A DNA stretch of 64,000 nucleotides from Agromyces sp. LHK192 (GCF_004006235.1 NZ_CP034753.1:3286001-3350000); one strand, 5' to 3'; shown: positions 17,545 to 26,289, counted from the stretch's first letter. Made by a program: numbers and translations. The notes: generated from the sequence alone by a model not told the origin.

Positions 17545-18330
17545 ATGACCGCCGCCATCCCCGCCCTGACCCCCGACCCGACCCCACGGGTCGCCATCGT
17601 CACCGGAGCCGCCCGCGGCATCGGCGCCGCCACCGCGCGCCGGCTCGCCGCCGACGGGTACGCCGTCGCCGTCGTCGACCTGCTCGAGGAGCAGGCCGTC
17701 GAGACCGCGGAAACGATCGCCGCCGAGGGCGGCCGAGCCATCGGCATCGGAGCGGATGTCTCGGACGCCGCAGCCGTCGCCGCGGCCGTCGAGCGCGTGG
17801 CATCCGAGCTCGGCGCTCCGACGATCCTGGTCAACAACGCCGGCATCCTCCGCGACAACCTGCTCTTCAAGATGAGCGAGACCGACTGGGACGCCGTCAT
17901 GGACGTGCACCTGCGCGGGGCGTTCCTGATGACCCGCGCCGTGCAGGCGCACCAGGTCGACGCGGGCTGGGGCCGCATCGTGAACCTGTCGTCGACGTCG
18001 GCGCTCGGCAATCGCGGCCAGGCGAACTACGCCGCCGCGAAGGCCGGCATGCAGGGCTTCACGAAGACCCTGGCGATCGAGCTCGGCCGCTACGGCGTCA
18101 CCGCGAACGCCGTCGCACCGGGGTTCATCGAGACCGACATGACGAAGGCGACCGCTGAGCGCATCGGCGTCGGGTTCGACGACTTCGTCGCGGCGATGGT
18201 GAAGGAGATCCCGGTGGCCCGCAGCGGCAGGCCCGAGGACGTCGCCGCCGCCGTGTCGTACTTCTGCTCGGAGGACGCCGGCTTCGTGTCGGGCCAGGTG
18301 CTGTACGTGGCGGGAGGTCCGCGCGCATGA
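17545..18330 (+). CDS. SDR-family dehydrogenase, FabG-like
   Basis: A classical 261-residue short-chain dehydrogenase: GAARGIG cofactor loop (21-27), NNAG (about 97), catalytic Ser in NLSST and Tyr/Lys in YAAAKAG (about 163/167), and a C-terminal VSGQVLYVAGG. The group reduces or oxidises 3-oxoacyl/3-hydroxyacyl thioesters. Its stop overlaps the next gene (ATGA), a MaoC hydratase, and that pairing suggests it oxidises the 3-hydroxyacyl-CoA made by the hydratase. It follows the alcohol dehydrogenase after 72 nt with an AGAGGA ribosome site. Confidence 0.87.
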   Translation: MTAAIPALTPDPTPRVAIVTGAARGIGAATARRLAADGYAVAVVDLLEEQAVETAETIAAEGGRAIGIGADVSDAAAVAAAVERVASELGAPTILVNNAGILRDNLLFKMSETDWDAVMDVHLRGAFLMTRAVQAHQVDAGWGRIVNLSSTSALGNRGQANYAAAKAGMQGFTKTLAIELGRYGVTANAVAPGFIETDMTKATAERIGVGFDDFVAAMVKEIPVARSGRPEDVAAAVSYFCSEDAGFVSGQVLYVAGGPRA

Positions 18331-18791
18331 GCGTCGACACGAGATTCGCGTCGCCCGCCGACCTGGCGGATGCCGCGGGCGCCCAGCTCGGCCCCGGCGA
18401 GTGGTTCGAGATCGACCAGTCCCGCATCGACGCGTTCGCCGAGGCGACCGAGGACCGCCAGTGGATCCACGTCGACGTCGACCGCGCGACCGCGGGTCCG
18501 TTCGGCGCGCCGATCGCGCACGGGTTCCTGACGCTGTCGCTGCTGAGCTTCCTCGCCGCGCCGTTGCTCGACGTCGGCGGGGTCGCGATGGGCGTGAACT
18601 ACGGGTTCGAGAAGGTGCGGTTCCTGCAGCCCGTGACGGTCGGCTCGCGCGTGCGGGCCGTCGGCGCGATCGGCTCGGCCGAGCGCACCCCCACCGGCGT
18701 GCGGGTCGTGCAGGACCTCACGATCGAGATCGAGGGGTCTGCGAAGCCGGCCCTGATCGCCCGGTGGGTCACCCTGCTCGTGCCGGCCTGA
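18327..18791 (+). CDS. MaoC-family (R)-specific enoyl-CoA hydratase
   Basis: The 154-residue hot-dog protein has the MaoC catalytic pair D43 and H48 (TEDRQWIHVD) and the downstream GPFGAPIAHGFLTLSLL hydratase motif. These enzymes add water to trans-2-enoyl-CoA, giving the (R)-3-hydroxyacyl-CoA. Its start overlaps the SDR stop, indicating coupling. This is the last gene of the operon and ends at a strong bidirectional terminator. Confidence 0.87.
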   Translation: MSVDTRFASPADLADAAGAQLGPGEWFEIDQSRIDAFAEATEDRQWIHVDVDRATAGPFGAPIAHGFLTLSLLSFLAAPLLDVGGVAMGVNYGFEKVRFLQPVTVGSRVRAVGAIGSAERTPTGVRVVQDLTIEIEGSAKPALIARWVTLLVPA

Positions 18792-18802
18792 GCACCGCGC
18801 AC

Positions 18803-18843
18803 ACGACGGATGCCCCGGGCTCGTGGCCCGGGGCATCCGTCGT
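18803..18843. terminator. Bidirectional hairpin terminator between MaoC and thiolase genes
   Basis: An 18-bp perfect stem, ACGACGGATGCCCCGGGC against its complement at 18826-18843, has a TCGTG loop. It separates two convergent operons and contains GGATGCC/GGCATCC. Confidence 0.85.
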
Positions 18844-18848
18844 TCGGG

Positions 18849-20090
18849 TCAGACGCGCTCGAGCACCATCGCCATGCCCTGGCCGCCGCCGACGCACATG
18901 GTCTCGAGGCCGTAGCGGCCGCCGGTCGCGGCGAGGCCGTTGATGAGCGTCGACGTGATGCGGGCGCCGGTCATGCCGAACGGATGCCCCACCGCGATCG
19001 CGCCGCCGTGCACGTTGAGCCGCTCCTCGTCGATGCCGAGTTCGCGCGCCGACGGGATCACCTGGGCGGCGAACGCCTCGTTGATCTCGACGAGGTCGAT
19101 GTCGTCGATCGCCAGGCCCGCGCGGTCGAGCGCGCGGCGCGACGACTCGACCGGGCCGAGGCCCATGATCTCGGGCGAGAGGCCCGAGACGCCGGTCGAC
19201 ACGATGCGGGCGAGCGGCTGGAGGCCGAGTTCGTCGACGATCCGCTCCGACACGATCACCACGGCCGCGGCGCCGTCGTTGAGCGGGCAGCAGTTGCCGG
19301 CGGTGACGGTGCCGTCGGGGCGGAACACCGGGTCGAGCCCGGCGAGCGCCTCGAGCGTGACGCCGGGGCGCGGACCGTCGTCGGCCGAGACGACGGTGCC
19401 GTCGTCGAGCGTGACGGGCGTGATGTCGCTCGCCCAGAACCCGCTGGCGATCGCGGCCTCGGCGCGCTGCTGGCTCCGGGCCGCGAACGCGTCCTGGTCT
19501 TCGCGGGTGACGCCCATCAGGTCGGCGACGTTCTCGGCGGTCTGGCCCATCGCGATGTAGGGGTCGGGCAGCGCGCCGCTCTCCCTCGGGTCGCGCCAGC
19601 GACCCGCGCCGGACGGCCCCGCGACGCCGGCCGCCGCCCGCTCGTCGGCGCGGGCGATCGCGTCGGCGAAGCGCGGGTTGCGCACGTCCTGGCCGGGGAT
19701 GAAGTCCGACGAACCGCGGTCGTAGCGGCTCACCATCTCGACCCCGGCGGACACGAACACGTCGCCCTCGCCGGCCTTGATGGCGTGGAACGCCATGCGC
19801 GTCGTCTGCAGGCTCGACGAGCAGTAGCGGTTGACGGTCGCGCCGGGAACGGTGTCGAGCCCGAGCAGCACGGCGACGATGCGGGCGAGGTTCATGCCCT
19901 GCTCGCCGGCGGGCTGTCCGGTGCCGAGGAGCAGGTCGTCGATCCGGGCGGGATCGAGGGCGGGCACCTGGTCGAGCGCGGCGGCTACCATGCGCGCGGC
20001 GAGGTCGTCGCCGCGCACGTCGACGAGCGAGCCCTTGCGTGCCCGCCCGATCGGCGAGCGGGCGGTGGCGACGATGAAGGCTTCTGGCAT
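18849..20090 (-). CDS. Acetyl-CoA acyltransferase (thiolase)
   Basis: The 413-residue thiolase has all the catalytic residues: nucleophile C90 in NRYCSSSLQ, H369 in GGAIAVGHPFGMTG and C399 in MCVGGGQG. It cleaves a 3-ketoacyl-CoA with CoA, releasing acetyl-CoA (or propionyl-CoA), the last step of beta-oxidation. The ATG at 20090 (MPEAFIVATARSP) has GAGAGG 8 nt upstream; an ATG at 20099 is too close to that site. It follows the acyl-CoA dehydrogenase by 30 nt in one operon that starts at the palindrome near 21400. Confidence 0.9.
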   Translation of the reverse strand: MPEAFIVATARSPIGRARKGSLVDVRGDDLAARMVAAALDQVPALDPARIDDLLLGTGQPAGEQGMNLARIVAVLLGLDTVPGATVNRYCSSSLQTTRMAFHAIKAGEGDVFVSAGVEMVSRYDRGSSDFIPGQDVRNPRFADAIARADERAAAGVAGPSGAGRWRDPRESGALPDPYIAMGQTAENVADLMGVTREDQDAFAARSQQRAEAAIASGFWASDITPVTLDDGTVVSADDGPRPGVTLEALAGLDPVFRPDGTVTAGNCCPLNDGAAAVVIVSERIVDELGLQPLARIVSTGVSGLSPEIMGLGPVESSRRALDRAGLAIDDIDLVEINEAFAAQVIPSARELGIDEERLNVHGGAIAVGHPFGMTGARITSTLINGLAATGGRYGLETMCVGGGQGMAMVLERV

Positions 20091-20120
20091 TCGGGGCATC
20101 CTCTCGGGTGGTCGGTTCGC

Positions 20121-21353
20121 TCAGTGGAACGCGGCGATGCCGGTGATCTTGCGGCCGACGATGAGCGTGTTCATGTCGTACGTGCCCTCGAACGTGTAGA
20201 CCGCCTCGGCGTCGGCGAAGAACCTCGCGACGCCGTGGTCGAGCTGGATGCCGTTGCCGCCGAGGATCTCGCGGCACCACGCGACGACCTCGCGCATGCG
20301 CGCGGTGACGAACGCCTTCGCCATCGCGGAGTGGTGGTCCTTCTGCTCGCCGGCGTCCTGCATCTCGGAGACGCGCACGCACAGCGCGATCGACGCCGTG
20401 ATGTTCGAGAGGCTGTTCGAGAGCTTCTCCTGCACCAGCTGGTACGACGCGATCGGCTTGCCGAACTGCACGCGCTCCTTGGCGTACTTCAGCGCAGCTT
20501 CGTACGCACCGACGGCGACGCCGAGCGCCTGCCAGGCGACCTCGGCGCGCGTGAGGCGCAGCACGATCGCGACGTCGCGGAACCCTCGGATGCCGGGGAG
20601 CCGGTCGCTCTCGGGCACGACGACGTCCTCGAGGACGATGTCGGCGTTCTCGACGCCGCGCAGGGACTGCTTGCGTTCGATCTTCGTCGCGGTGAATCCG
20701 GATGCCGGCTGCCGGACGAGGAACCCCTTGACCTCGTCGTCGGCGGTGTCGCGCGCCCAGATGACGACGACGTCGGCGAAGGTGGCGTTGCCGATCCAGC
20801 GCTTCGCGCCGTTGAGCACCCACTCGTCGGTGCCGTCGGCCGCGGTGCGGCGGGTCGCGGTGGTCTCGAGGCCGCGTGCGGTGTCGGAGCCGTGGCCGGG
20901 TTCGGTGAGCCCGAACGCGCCGATGAGCTCGCCGCGCGCCATCCGGGGCATCCACTCGGCCTTCTGCTCGGGCGAACCGCCGACGTCGATGGCGTTCATC
21001 GCGAGTCCGGAGTGGACACCGATGAAGGTCGCGGTCGACGGGTCGACGCGGGCGATCTCGAGCGCGATCCAGCCGCGGTAGACGCAGCTGTTCTCGTAGT
21101 GCGCGTAGTCGGGGAACGCGGAGGCGAACAACCCGAGCTCGGCGATGCGGGGGATGAGGTGCCGGGGGCTTCGGGCCTGCTCCCACAGCTCATCGGCGTT
21201 CGGGCCGATCTCGGTCTCGAGGAAGTGCCGGATGCGGCGGATCGCGTCCTGCTCGACGGGGGTGAACTTCTCCTGGAAGGCGTAGAAGTCGGCGTCGAGC
21301 AGGTCGGCGGGGGTGCCCTCGGTCTCGGTCGAGGGCGGGGCGGTGAGCGTCAT
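20121..21353 (-). CDS. Acyl-CoA dehydrogenase, glutaryl-CoA dehydrogenase-like
   Basis: The 410-residue flavoenzyme has the FAD loop GAFGLTEPGHGSD, the RVQFGKPIASYQLVQ dimer motif and, near the C-terminus, TFEGTYDMNTLIVGRKITG with the catalytic Glu at about 389. The EGTYD..ALIxGRxITG arrangement is that of glutaryl-CoA and related short-chain dehydrogenases. It makes an enoyl-CoA from an acyl-CoA; whether it also decarboxylates is not visible. ATG 21353 follows GGAGAAG. It heads an operon with the thiolase and is divergent from a QsdR-like regulator across a 26-bp palindrome. Confidence 0.87.
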   Translation of the reverse strand: MTLTAPPSTETEGTPADLLDADFYAFQEKFTPVEQDAIRRIRHFLETEIGPNADELWEQARSPRHLIPRIAELGLFASAFPDYAHYENSCVYRGWIALEIARVDPSTATFIGVHSGLAMNAIDVGGSPEQKAEWMPRMARGELIGAFGLTEPGHGSDTARGLETTATRRTAADGTDEWVLNGAKRWIGNATFADVVVIWARDTADDEVKGFLVRQPASGFTATKIERKQSLRGVENADIVLEDVVVPESDRLPGIRGFRDVAIVLRLTRAEVAWQALGVAVGAYEAALKYAKERVQFGKPIASYQLVQEKLSNSLSNITASIALCVRVSEMQDAGEQKDHHSAMAKAFVTARMREVVAWCREILGGNGIQLDHGVARFFADAEAVYTFEGTYDMNTLIVGRKITGIAAFH

Positions 21354-21385
21354 GGCTTCTCCGATCGTCGGTGATCACCGGCAGT

Positions 21386-21411
21386 ATGCAACATTTTCGA
21401 GAATGTTGCAT
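21386..21411. promoter_or_regulatory. 26-bp palindrome, operator candidate for the QsdR-like regulator
   Basis: The arms ATGCAACATT (21386-21395) and AATGTTGCAT (21402-21411) are exact complements around TTCGAG. It lies in the 81-nt gap between the divergent dehydrogenase and TetR genes. A related half, GTTGCAACATTTC, lies just beside operator C at about 33378. Confidence 0.75.
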
Positions 21412-21434
21412 CCTCGACGTCGGAAGCGGGTACC

Positions 21435-22106
21435 ATGGCCCGCATGCCGAGCACCGCCGCCGCCAGCGCACCCGACCGGACGAACGCGCCGCCCACGATC
21501 GCGACGATCGGGCTCGACGCCGCCCCGTCGTGGCTGAGCGAACGCCTCGAGACCCACCCCGACGCGCTCCGCGCGTTCAAGCTCGCCCGCGAGTCGTTCA
21601 TCGCCGGCCAGCGCATCGACATGGGTGCACTCGCACTGCGCCTCGGCGTCGACCGCACGTCGCTGTTCCGCTGGGTCGGCAACCGCGACGCGCTGCTCAG
21701 CGAGGTGCTGTGGTCGCTCGCCGTGCCGACGCTCGACCAGGCCGAGGACGCGGCGCGCGACCTGGCCGGCGCCGAGCGCGTCGCCGCGATCCTCACGAGC
21801 TTCGTGCACGACCTCATCGCCGCCGAGTACTTCCGGCACTTCCTGCGGCGCGAGCCCGCCCGCGCCCTGCGGCTGCTGACCACCAAGGAGAGCGAGATCC
21901 AGCGGCGCTACGTCGCGACCGCGGAGTGGCTCGTGCACCGCGACCTCGGCGACGAGCCGATGGGCGGTGTCATCGACCCGCACGAGCTCGCGTACCTGCT
22001 CGTGCGCATCTCGGAGTCGTTCACCTACGCAGACCTCATCACCGGCGACCAGCCGAGCACCGAACGCGCGCGCGTCGCGTTCCGCGTGCTGCTGCGGGTG
22101 GGCTGA
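21435..22106 (+). CDS. TetR-family regulator, QsdR-like
   Basis: The 223-residue protein has an unusual N-terminal helix-turn-helix (about 58-90, ALRLGVDRTSLFRWVGNRDA) that I associate with QsdR-type TetR proteins. In Rhodococcus, QsdR senses lactone ring-opening products and controls a quorum-quenching/gamma-lactone pathway. The assignment is from memory of the family and moderately sure. ATG 21435 follows GGAAGCGGG. It is divergent from the dehydrogenase/thiolase operon, and the gap contains a 26-bp palindrome. A thioesterase gene follows after 3 nt and is surely cotranscribed. Confidence 0.75.
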   Translation: MARMPSTAAASAPDRTNAPPTIATIGLDAAPSWLSERLETHPDALRAFKLARESFIAGQRIDMGALALRLGVDRTSLFRWVGNRDALLSEVLWSLAVPTLDQAEDAARDLAGAERVAAILTSFVHDLIAAEYFRHFLRREPARALRLLTTKESEIQRRYVATAEWLVHRDLGDEPMGGVIDPHELAYLLVRISESFTYADLITGDQPSTERARVAFRVLLRVG

Positions 22107-22109
22107 CGG

Positions 22110-22559
22110 ATGCCCGAAGTTCCGCCCGCCGCGCCCGCCGCAGCGCCGTCGTACCCCGTGCGCGTGCCGTTCGGCACCAGGTGGCGAGACAACGACCAGT
22201 ACGGGCACGTGAACAACGTCGTCTACTACGAGGCGATGGACACCGCGGTGAACTCGTGGATGATCCGCAACGCCGGGCTCGACCCGCAGGGCGACGGGCC
22301 GATCGCGCTCGTCGTCGCGTCGAACTGCCGGTACCTCGCGGCGGCGTCGTTCCCCGAGCCGCTCGAGGTCGGCATCTCGGTCGGCAGGCTCGGGAACACG
22401 AGCATCACGTGGGCGCTCGGCATCCTGCGCTCAGGTGAGACCGAGCCGATCGCGACGGGTGAGTTCGTGCACGTCTTCGTGGATGCCGCGACACGTCGCC
22501 CGACCCCCGTGCCCGAAGCGGTGCGCGCAGCGCTCGACGCCGAGCTGCTCTCGTCCTGA
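22110..22559 (+). CDS. Acyl-CoA thioesterase (4HBT hot-dog family)
   Basis: The 149-residue protein carries the 4HBT signature RWRDNDQYGHVNNVVYYE, with active-site Asp27 and the GHVNN turn. It hydrolyses acyl-CoA to free acid and CoA. It starts 3 nt after the QsdR-like gene, so it belongs to that operon and may release CoA from dead-end intermediates of the neighbouring pathway. A hairpin terminator follows. Confidence 0.85.
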   Translation: MPEVPPAAPAAAPSYPVRVPFGTRWRDNDQYGHVNNVVYYEAMDTAVNSWMIRNAGLDPQGDGPIALVVASNCRYLAAASFPEPLEVGISVGRLGNTSITWALGILRSGETEPIATGEFVHVFVDAATRRPTPVPEAVRAALDAELLSS

Positions 22560-22586
22560 GCCGCTCCCTGCCGACTCGCCGCTGAA

Positions 22587-22637
22587 GTGACGGCGAAGCC
22601 CCGGTACGCCCTCGCCGAACCGGGGCTTCGCCGTCAC
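22587..22637. terminator. Bidirectional hairpin terminator
   Basis: A 19-bp perfect stem (GTGACGGCGAAGCCCCGGT, 22587-22605, with 22619-22637) and a 13-nt loop lie between convergent genes. Confidence 0.8.
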
Positions 22638-22658
22638 CTCACGGCGTGCGCGAGTCGC

Positions 22659-22964
22659 TCACTCGAACACGGGGGTGAGGAAGCGGCGCTCGTAGCGGCG
22701 GATGCATCGCGTCTGCGCGGCGAACTCGAACGCGGCGATGCACTCGGGATCTTCGGCCGCGGCCAGGCGGTACTGCTCGTAGGCCGCGAGGGACGGAAAG
22801 GTGAACAGCGCGAACGCCTCGTCGCTGTCGCCCTCGCTCGGGAGGAAGTACCCGTGATGGGTGCCGCCGAGCCGGTCGACCAGCCGAATCCACCGCTCGC
22901 CGTACTCGCGGAAGTCGGCGAGCCGCTCGGGGTCGATCTCGTAGCGCAGGTGAACGGTGATCAT
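22659..22964 (-). CDS. NIPSNAP-family small protein
   Basis: The 101-residue protein reads MITVHLRYEIDPERLADFREY, then WIRLVDRLGGTHHGYFLP and a final RRYERRFLTPVFE, the layout of NIPSNAP ferredoxin-like proteins. Their biochemical role in bacteria is unclear. The start at 22964 is chosen by GAGAGGG just upstream. It precedes a terminator shared with the thioesterase and has no clear operon partner. Confidence 0.8.
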   Translation of the reverse strand: MITVHLRYEIDPERLADFREYGERWIRLVDRLGGTHHGYFLPSEGDSDEAFALFTFPSLAAYEQYRLAAAEDPECIAAFEFAAQTRCIRRYERRFLTPVFE

Positions 22965-23125
22965 CAGGCCCTCTCGGGCGCACCGTCCCTCGGCGCGCGC
23001 CGTCGAGCCTATGGGCGGCTCACACAGCCGAACGGCCGATCGCCGTGACCTGTCAGGATGTCGCGCCACGTTGGCAGGCACGCGCGTCGGGGCCCGTCGG
23101 CGGGGCGACGCCGGCCTCGACGCCG

Positions 23126-23443
23126 CTACCCCACGACGTCGAAGTGGTTCACGAACTCGTCGCGTTCGACGAGGAACCGGTCGTCCTCCGGGTAGAACAC
23201 GGCGCGCTCGATGTCGTCGCCCGCGAACCCGACGATCGCCGCGCGGTCGCGCCAGCGCGACACCGTGAGCACCTCGGTCGTACCGTCGCCCCGGTCGCGC
23301 ATGAGCATCGTGGCGTCGAGGTTGCCGTCGGTGTCGCGGTACTCGGCGAGCCCGGTCTCCTCGATGTACCGCGCGTAGGCGTCGCGGTCTCCCGTTCGGA
23401 TCGCCCCGCGCCAGATGCGCACGACGGCGCTCGATTCATCCAT
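23126..23443 (-). CDS. Antibiotic biosynthesis monooxygenase-like (ABM fold) small protein
   Basis: The 105-residue protein has the ferredoxin-like ABM pattern: VVRIWRGAIRTGDRDAYARY at the start, TEVLTVSRWRDRAAIVGFAG in the middle and VERDEFVNHFDVVG at the end. Such proteins are often small oxygenases, haem-degrading enzymes or orphan dimers, and no activity can be assigned. The ATG at 23443 gives a natural length; the frame is open further upstream. It lies next to NIPSNAP, another ferredoxin-like dimer, on the same strand. Confidence 0.7.
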   Translation of the reverse strand: MDESSAVVRIWRGAIRTGDRDAYARYIEETGLAEYRDTDGNLDATMLMRDRGDGTTEVLTVSRWRDRAAIVGFAGDDIERAVFYPEDDRFLVERDEFVNHFDVVG

Positions 23444-23725
23444 GCCCCGATGCTTCGCGGAGGCGCGCCGGTCCGCGACCAGGCCGACCGCCACGCGACC
23501 GCTGATTTCTGCCGGTTCCGCGCCGTCTGCCCGGCAACCGCCGAGCCTGGTCTCGAAATTCAGGACCAGCAGGGACATGGGCCGCCCACAGGCCCCCTCA
23601 CGGCGTTTCTCCTGAATTCCTGGATGGCGGGCGGGGTGACTGCGGCCGACCGGCGGGCGCGGGTGACTGCCGTGGGGGCGAGGGTGGGCGGTGGGGCATC
23701 CGACTCGCGGTCCCGGCTACCAAAC
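23444..23725. other. Intergenic control region, no gene
   Basis: This stretch includes inverted arms AATTCAGGA (23557-23565) and TCCTGAATT (23610-23618), and a smaller CTGGTC/GACCAG hairpin (23547-23569). It is less GC-rich than its surroundings. No open frame here looks protein-like. Confidence 0.5.
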
Positions 23726-23746
23726 AAACCGACCGGGCGGTATGCT
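23726..23746. promoter_or_regulatory. Operator B upstream of the kinase/dehydrogenase/ligase operon
   Basis: The site AAACCGACCGGGCGGTATG (23726-23744) matches operators A, C and D. Its right arm merges with a -10-like TATGCT (23741-23746), so a bound repressor would block the rightward promoter. Confidence 0.7.
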
Positions 23747-23801
23747 GCTTGCACCGGTCGTTCGATCGGTCCGCGTCGGCGTCGACAGCCGCCGGCCGGA
23801 T

Positions 23802-23863
23802 GCACCGCCGCACAGCGGCAAGGGGCACCGCCGCACGGCGGGCACGGCACCGCCGCAGGGCGG
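23802..23863. repeat. Three 17-bp direct repeats in the leader of the kinase operon
   Basis: Near-identical units GCACCGCCGCACAGCGG (23802), GCACCGCCGCACGGCGG (23825) and GCACCGCCGCAGGGCGG (23847) are spaced 23 and 22 bp apart. Each can fold into a small CCGCCG/CGGCGG-type hairpin. They lie between operator B and the ribosome site. Confidence 0.8.
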
Positions 23864-23878
23864 GGAGGAAGGTCGAGG

Positions 23879-24976
23879 ATGACGGTTCCCGGGTTGGACG
23901 TCGGCGGATTCGAACGCTGGCTGCGCGAGGCGCACCCGTCGCTGGCCGGCGCCGGGCTCGAGGCATCCCTCGTCTCGGGCGGACGTTCGAACCTGACGTA
24001 CCGCATCGACGGCGCCGCGATCCCGCTCGTGCTGCGCCGGCCGCCGCTCGGCCACGTGCTCTCGAGCGCGCACGACATGTTCCGCGAGCACCGTGTGATC
24101 GCCGCGCTCGCGGACTCCGGCGTGCCGGTCCCCCGGGCGGTCGACGTCGTCGACGACAGCGAGACGAACGCCGTCACCGGCACGCCGTTCTTCGTGATGG
24201 AGCGCGTCGACGGCCGGGTCTTGCGCAGCCCGTCCGACAACGCCGAGTACTCCCCCGACGGGCTGCACAGGCTCAGCGTCCAGCTCGCCGAGGTGCTCGC
24301 CGACCTGCACGCCGTCGATCCCGAGCGCGTCGGCCTCGGGGACTTCGGCCGCGGCGACGGCTACCTCGCGCGGCAGCTGCGCACCTGGCGGCGCCAGCTC
24401 GACGCGAGCCGGTCGCGCGACCTGCCCGTGCTCGACGACCTCGGGCAGCGACTCGGCGAGCGCCTGCCCGAGGCATCCGCCACGACGATCGTGCACGGCG
24501 ATTTCCGCCTCGACAACGCGATCGTCGCCGACTCCCCCGGGGGTCCCCGTATCGCGGCGGTGCTCGACTGGGAGATGGCGACCCTCGGCGACCCGCTCGT
24601 CGACCTCGGCATGCTCGGCATGTACTGGGAGATCGCGGAGCTCCCCGGCGGCGCCGGAGTCGCCCCGAGCTCGGTCGACCCGGCCGCCGGCTATCCGCCG
24701 TTCGCCGAGCTCGTCGACGCCTACGCCGCACGACTCGGGCGTCGCACACCCGACCTCGCCTGGTACCGGGCGTTCGCCGCGTACAAGCTGGCCGTGATCC
24801 TCGAGGGCATCCACTACCGATTCCGGGCCGGAGACACGGTCGGCGACGGGTTCGACCGCATCGGCGACCTCGTCGAACCGCTCGCCGCCGAGGGCCTCGC
24901 GTGGGCCACGGGCGCGGCCCGCATCCGGGTCGGCGACCGAACACCGAGCGCCGTGCAGACGGGAGGCCTCCGCTGA
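23879..24976 (+). CDS. APH/ACAD10-type phosphotransferase (candidate 4-hydroxyacyl-CoA kinase)
   Basis: The 365-residue protein has a protein-kinase-like fold: nucleotide-binding VSGGRSNLTYR near 33-43, catalytic loop IVHGDFRLDNAIV and metal-binding VLDWEMATLGDPLVDLG. This is the family of aminoglycoside kinases, but the branch with GDFRLDN and DWE.A..GDP is the one linked to acyl-CoA dehydrogenases (the kinase domain of ACAD10/11, LvaA of Pseudomonas). Those enzymes phosphorylate the hydroxyl of 4-hydroxyacyl-CoA. ATG 23879 follows GGAGGAAGG. Its stop overlaps the next gene (TGATG), an acyl-CoA dehydrogenase, followed by a CoA ligase, the same trio as in the Lva pathway. Function is inferred from that context. 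Confidence 0.8.
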   Translation: MTVPGLDVGGFERWLREAHPSLAGAGLEASLVSGGRSNLTYRIDGAAIPLVLRRPPLGHVLSSAHDMFREHRVIAALADSGVPVPRAVDVVDDSETNAVTGTPFFVMERVDGRVLRSPSDNAEYSPDGLHRLSVQLAEVLADLHAVDPERVGLGDFGRGDGYLARQLRTWRRQLDASRSRDLPVLDDLGQRLGERLPEASATTIVHGDFRLDNAIVADSPGGPRIAAVLDWEMATLGDPLVDLGMLGMYWEIAELPGGAGVAPSSVDPAAGYPPFAELVDAYAARLGRRTPDLAWYRAFAAYKLAVILEGIHYRFRAGDTVGDGFDRIGDLVEPLAAEGLAWATGAARIRVGDRTPSAVQTGGLR

Positions 24977-26289
24977 TGGACTTCGCGATGGATGCCCGAT
25001 CGGCCGCGCTCCGCGACGAGGTGCGCGCGTTCGTGCGCGACGAGGTGCTGCCCGCCGAGCCCGAGCTCGACGCGCAGCTCGCGGCGACGCCCGACGTGTG
25101 GACGTTCCGCCCGGTCGTCGACCGGCTCCGCGCGACCGCGCGCGACCGCGGACTGTGGAACCTCTTCCTTCCGAACGGGCACAGTCTTCCGAACGCGCAC
25201 AGCCTGCCCGGCGATCGCGGCGCCGGGCTCACGAACCTGCAGTACGCGCCGCTCGCCGAGGAGTCCGGCTGGAGCCCCCGCCTCGCGCCCGTCGCGATGA
25301 ACTGCGCGGCCCCCGACACCGGCAACATGGAGCTCCTCGCCGAGTTCGGCACACCCGAGCAGCAGGCGCAGTGGCTCGACCCGCTGCTCGACGCCCGCAT
25401 CCGCTCGGCGTTCTGCATGACCGAGCCCGACGTCGCCTCGTCGGATGCCACGAACATCGGCACCTCGATCCGCCGCGACGGCGACGACCTCGTCATCACC
25501 GGTCGCAAGTGGTGGTCGACCGGTGCGATGAACCCCGACGCCGCGCTCCTCATCGTGATGGGCAAGACCGATCCGGATGCTCCGCGCCACCGCCAGCAGT
25601 CGATGGTGCTCGTCCCGCGCGACACCCCCGGGGTGCGCATCGTGCGCCCGCTGACGGTGTTCGGCTACGACGACCGCGACCACGGCGGGCACGCCGAGAT
25701 CGCGTTCGACGACGTGCGGGTTCCGGCGGCCAACCTCATCGGCGGGGCGGGCGACGGATTCGCGATCGCCCAGGCCCGGCTCGGGCCCGGACGCATCCAC
25801 CACTGCATGCGCGCCATCGGCATGGCCGAGCGTGCCCTCGCCCTCGCGGCGGAGCGTGCGACGGTGCGAGTCGCCTTCGGCGGCCCGCTCGCCGAGCAGG
25901 GAGTCGTCCGCGAGTGGATCGCCGAGGCCCGCGTCGAGATCGAGGCGCTGCGCCTGCTCGTGCTGAAGACCGCGTGGCTCATGGACACCGTGGGCAACCG
26001 GCGCGCGATGACCGAGATCCAGGCGATCAAGATCGCCGTGCCGCGCGCCGTGCAGCGCATCGTCGACCGCGCGATCCAGGTGTTCGGCGCCGCCGGTCTC
26101 TCGACCGACACCCCGTTGGCCGAGCTCTACGCGGGCGCCCGAGCGCTGCGCATCGCCGACGGACCCGACGAGGTGCACCTCGCCTCGCTCGGCCGGGCCG
26201 AACTGCGCCGGGCGGCGGATGCCTCGGCCGGCGCATCCGGCACCACCCGAGCCGGATCCCGCGAACCCGCGGCATCCGCCGCGACCTGA
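24976..26289 (+). CDS. Acyl-CoA dehydrogenase, ACAD10/11 (LvaC)-like
   Basis: The 437-residue flavoenzyme has AFCMTEPDVASSDATNI, RKWWSTGAMNPDAALLIVMG and a C-terminal GPDEVHLASLGR, all typical of the ACAD10/11-like branch. In that branch the enzyme removes phosphate from a 4-phosphoacyl-CoA and delivers an enoyl-CoA or 3-hydroxyacyl-CoA. It overlaps the kinase stop by one base and is followed after 41 nt by the CoA ligase. The last 25 residues are low-complexity Ala/Ser/Gly with several GCATCC words. The dehydrogenase call is firm, the special reaction is inference. Confidence 0.85.
   Translation: MDFAMDARSAALRDEVRAFVRDEVLPAEPELDAQLAATPDVWTFRPVVDRLRATARDRGLWNLFLPNGHSLPNAHSLPGDRGAGLTNLQYAPLAEESGWSPRLAPVAMNCAAPDTGNMELLAEFGTPEQQAQWLDPLLDARIRSAFCMTEPDVASSDATNIGTSIRRDGDDLVITGRKWWSTGAMNPDAALLIVMGKTDPDAPRHRQQSMVLVPRDTPGVRIVRPLTVFGYDDRDHGGHAEIAFDDVRVPAANLIGGAGDGFAIAQARLGPGRIHHCMRAIGMAERALALAAERATVRVAFGGPLAEQGVVREWIAEARVEIEALRLLVLKTAWLMDTVGNRRAMTEIQAIKIAVPRAVQRIVDRAIQVFGAAGLSTDTPLAELYAGARALRIADGPDEVHLASLGRAELRRAADASAGASGTTRAGSREPAASAAT

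Noticed and set aside
23045..23878. N-terminal extension of the kinase back to 23045
   Set aside because: It would cross operator B, the promoter and the leader repeats; the kinase fold starts right after the ATG at 23879 with a strong ribosome site.
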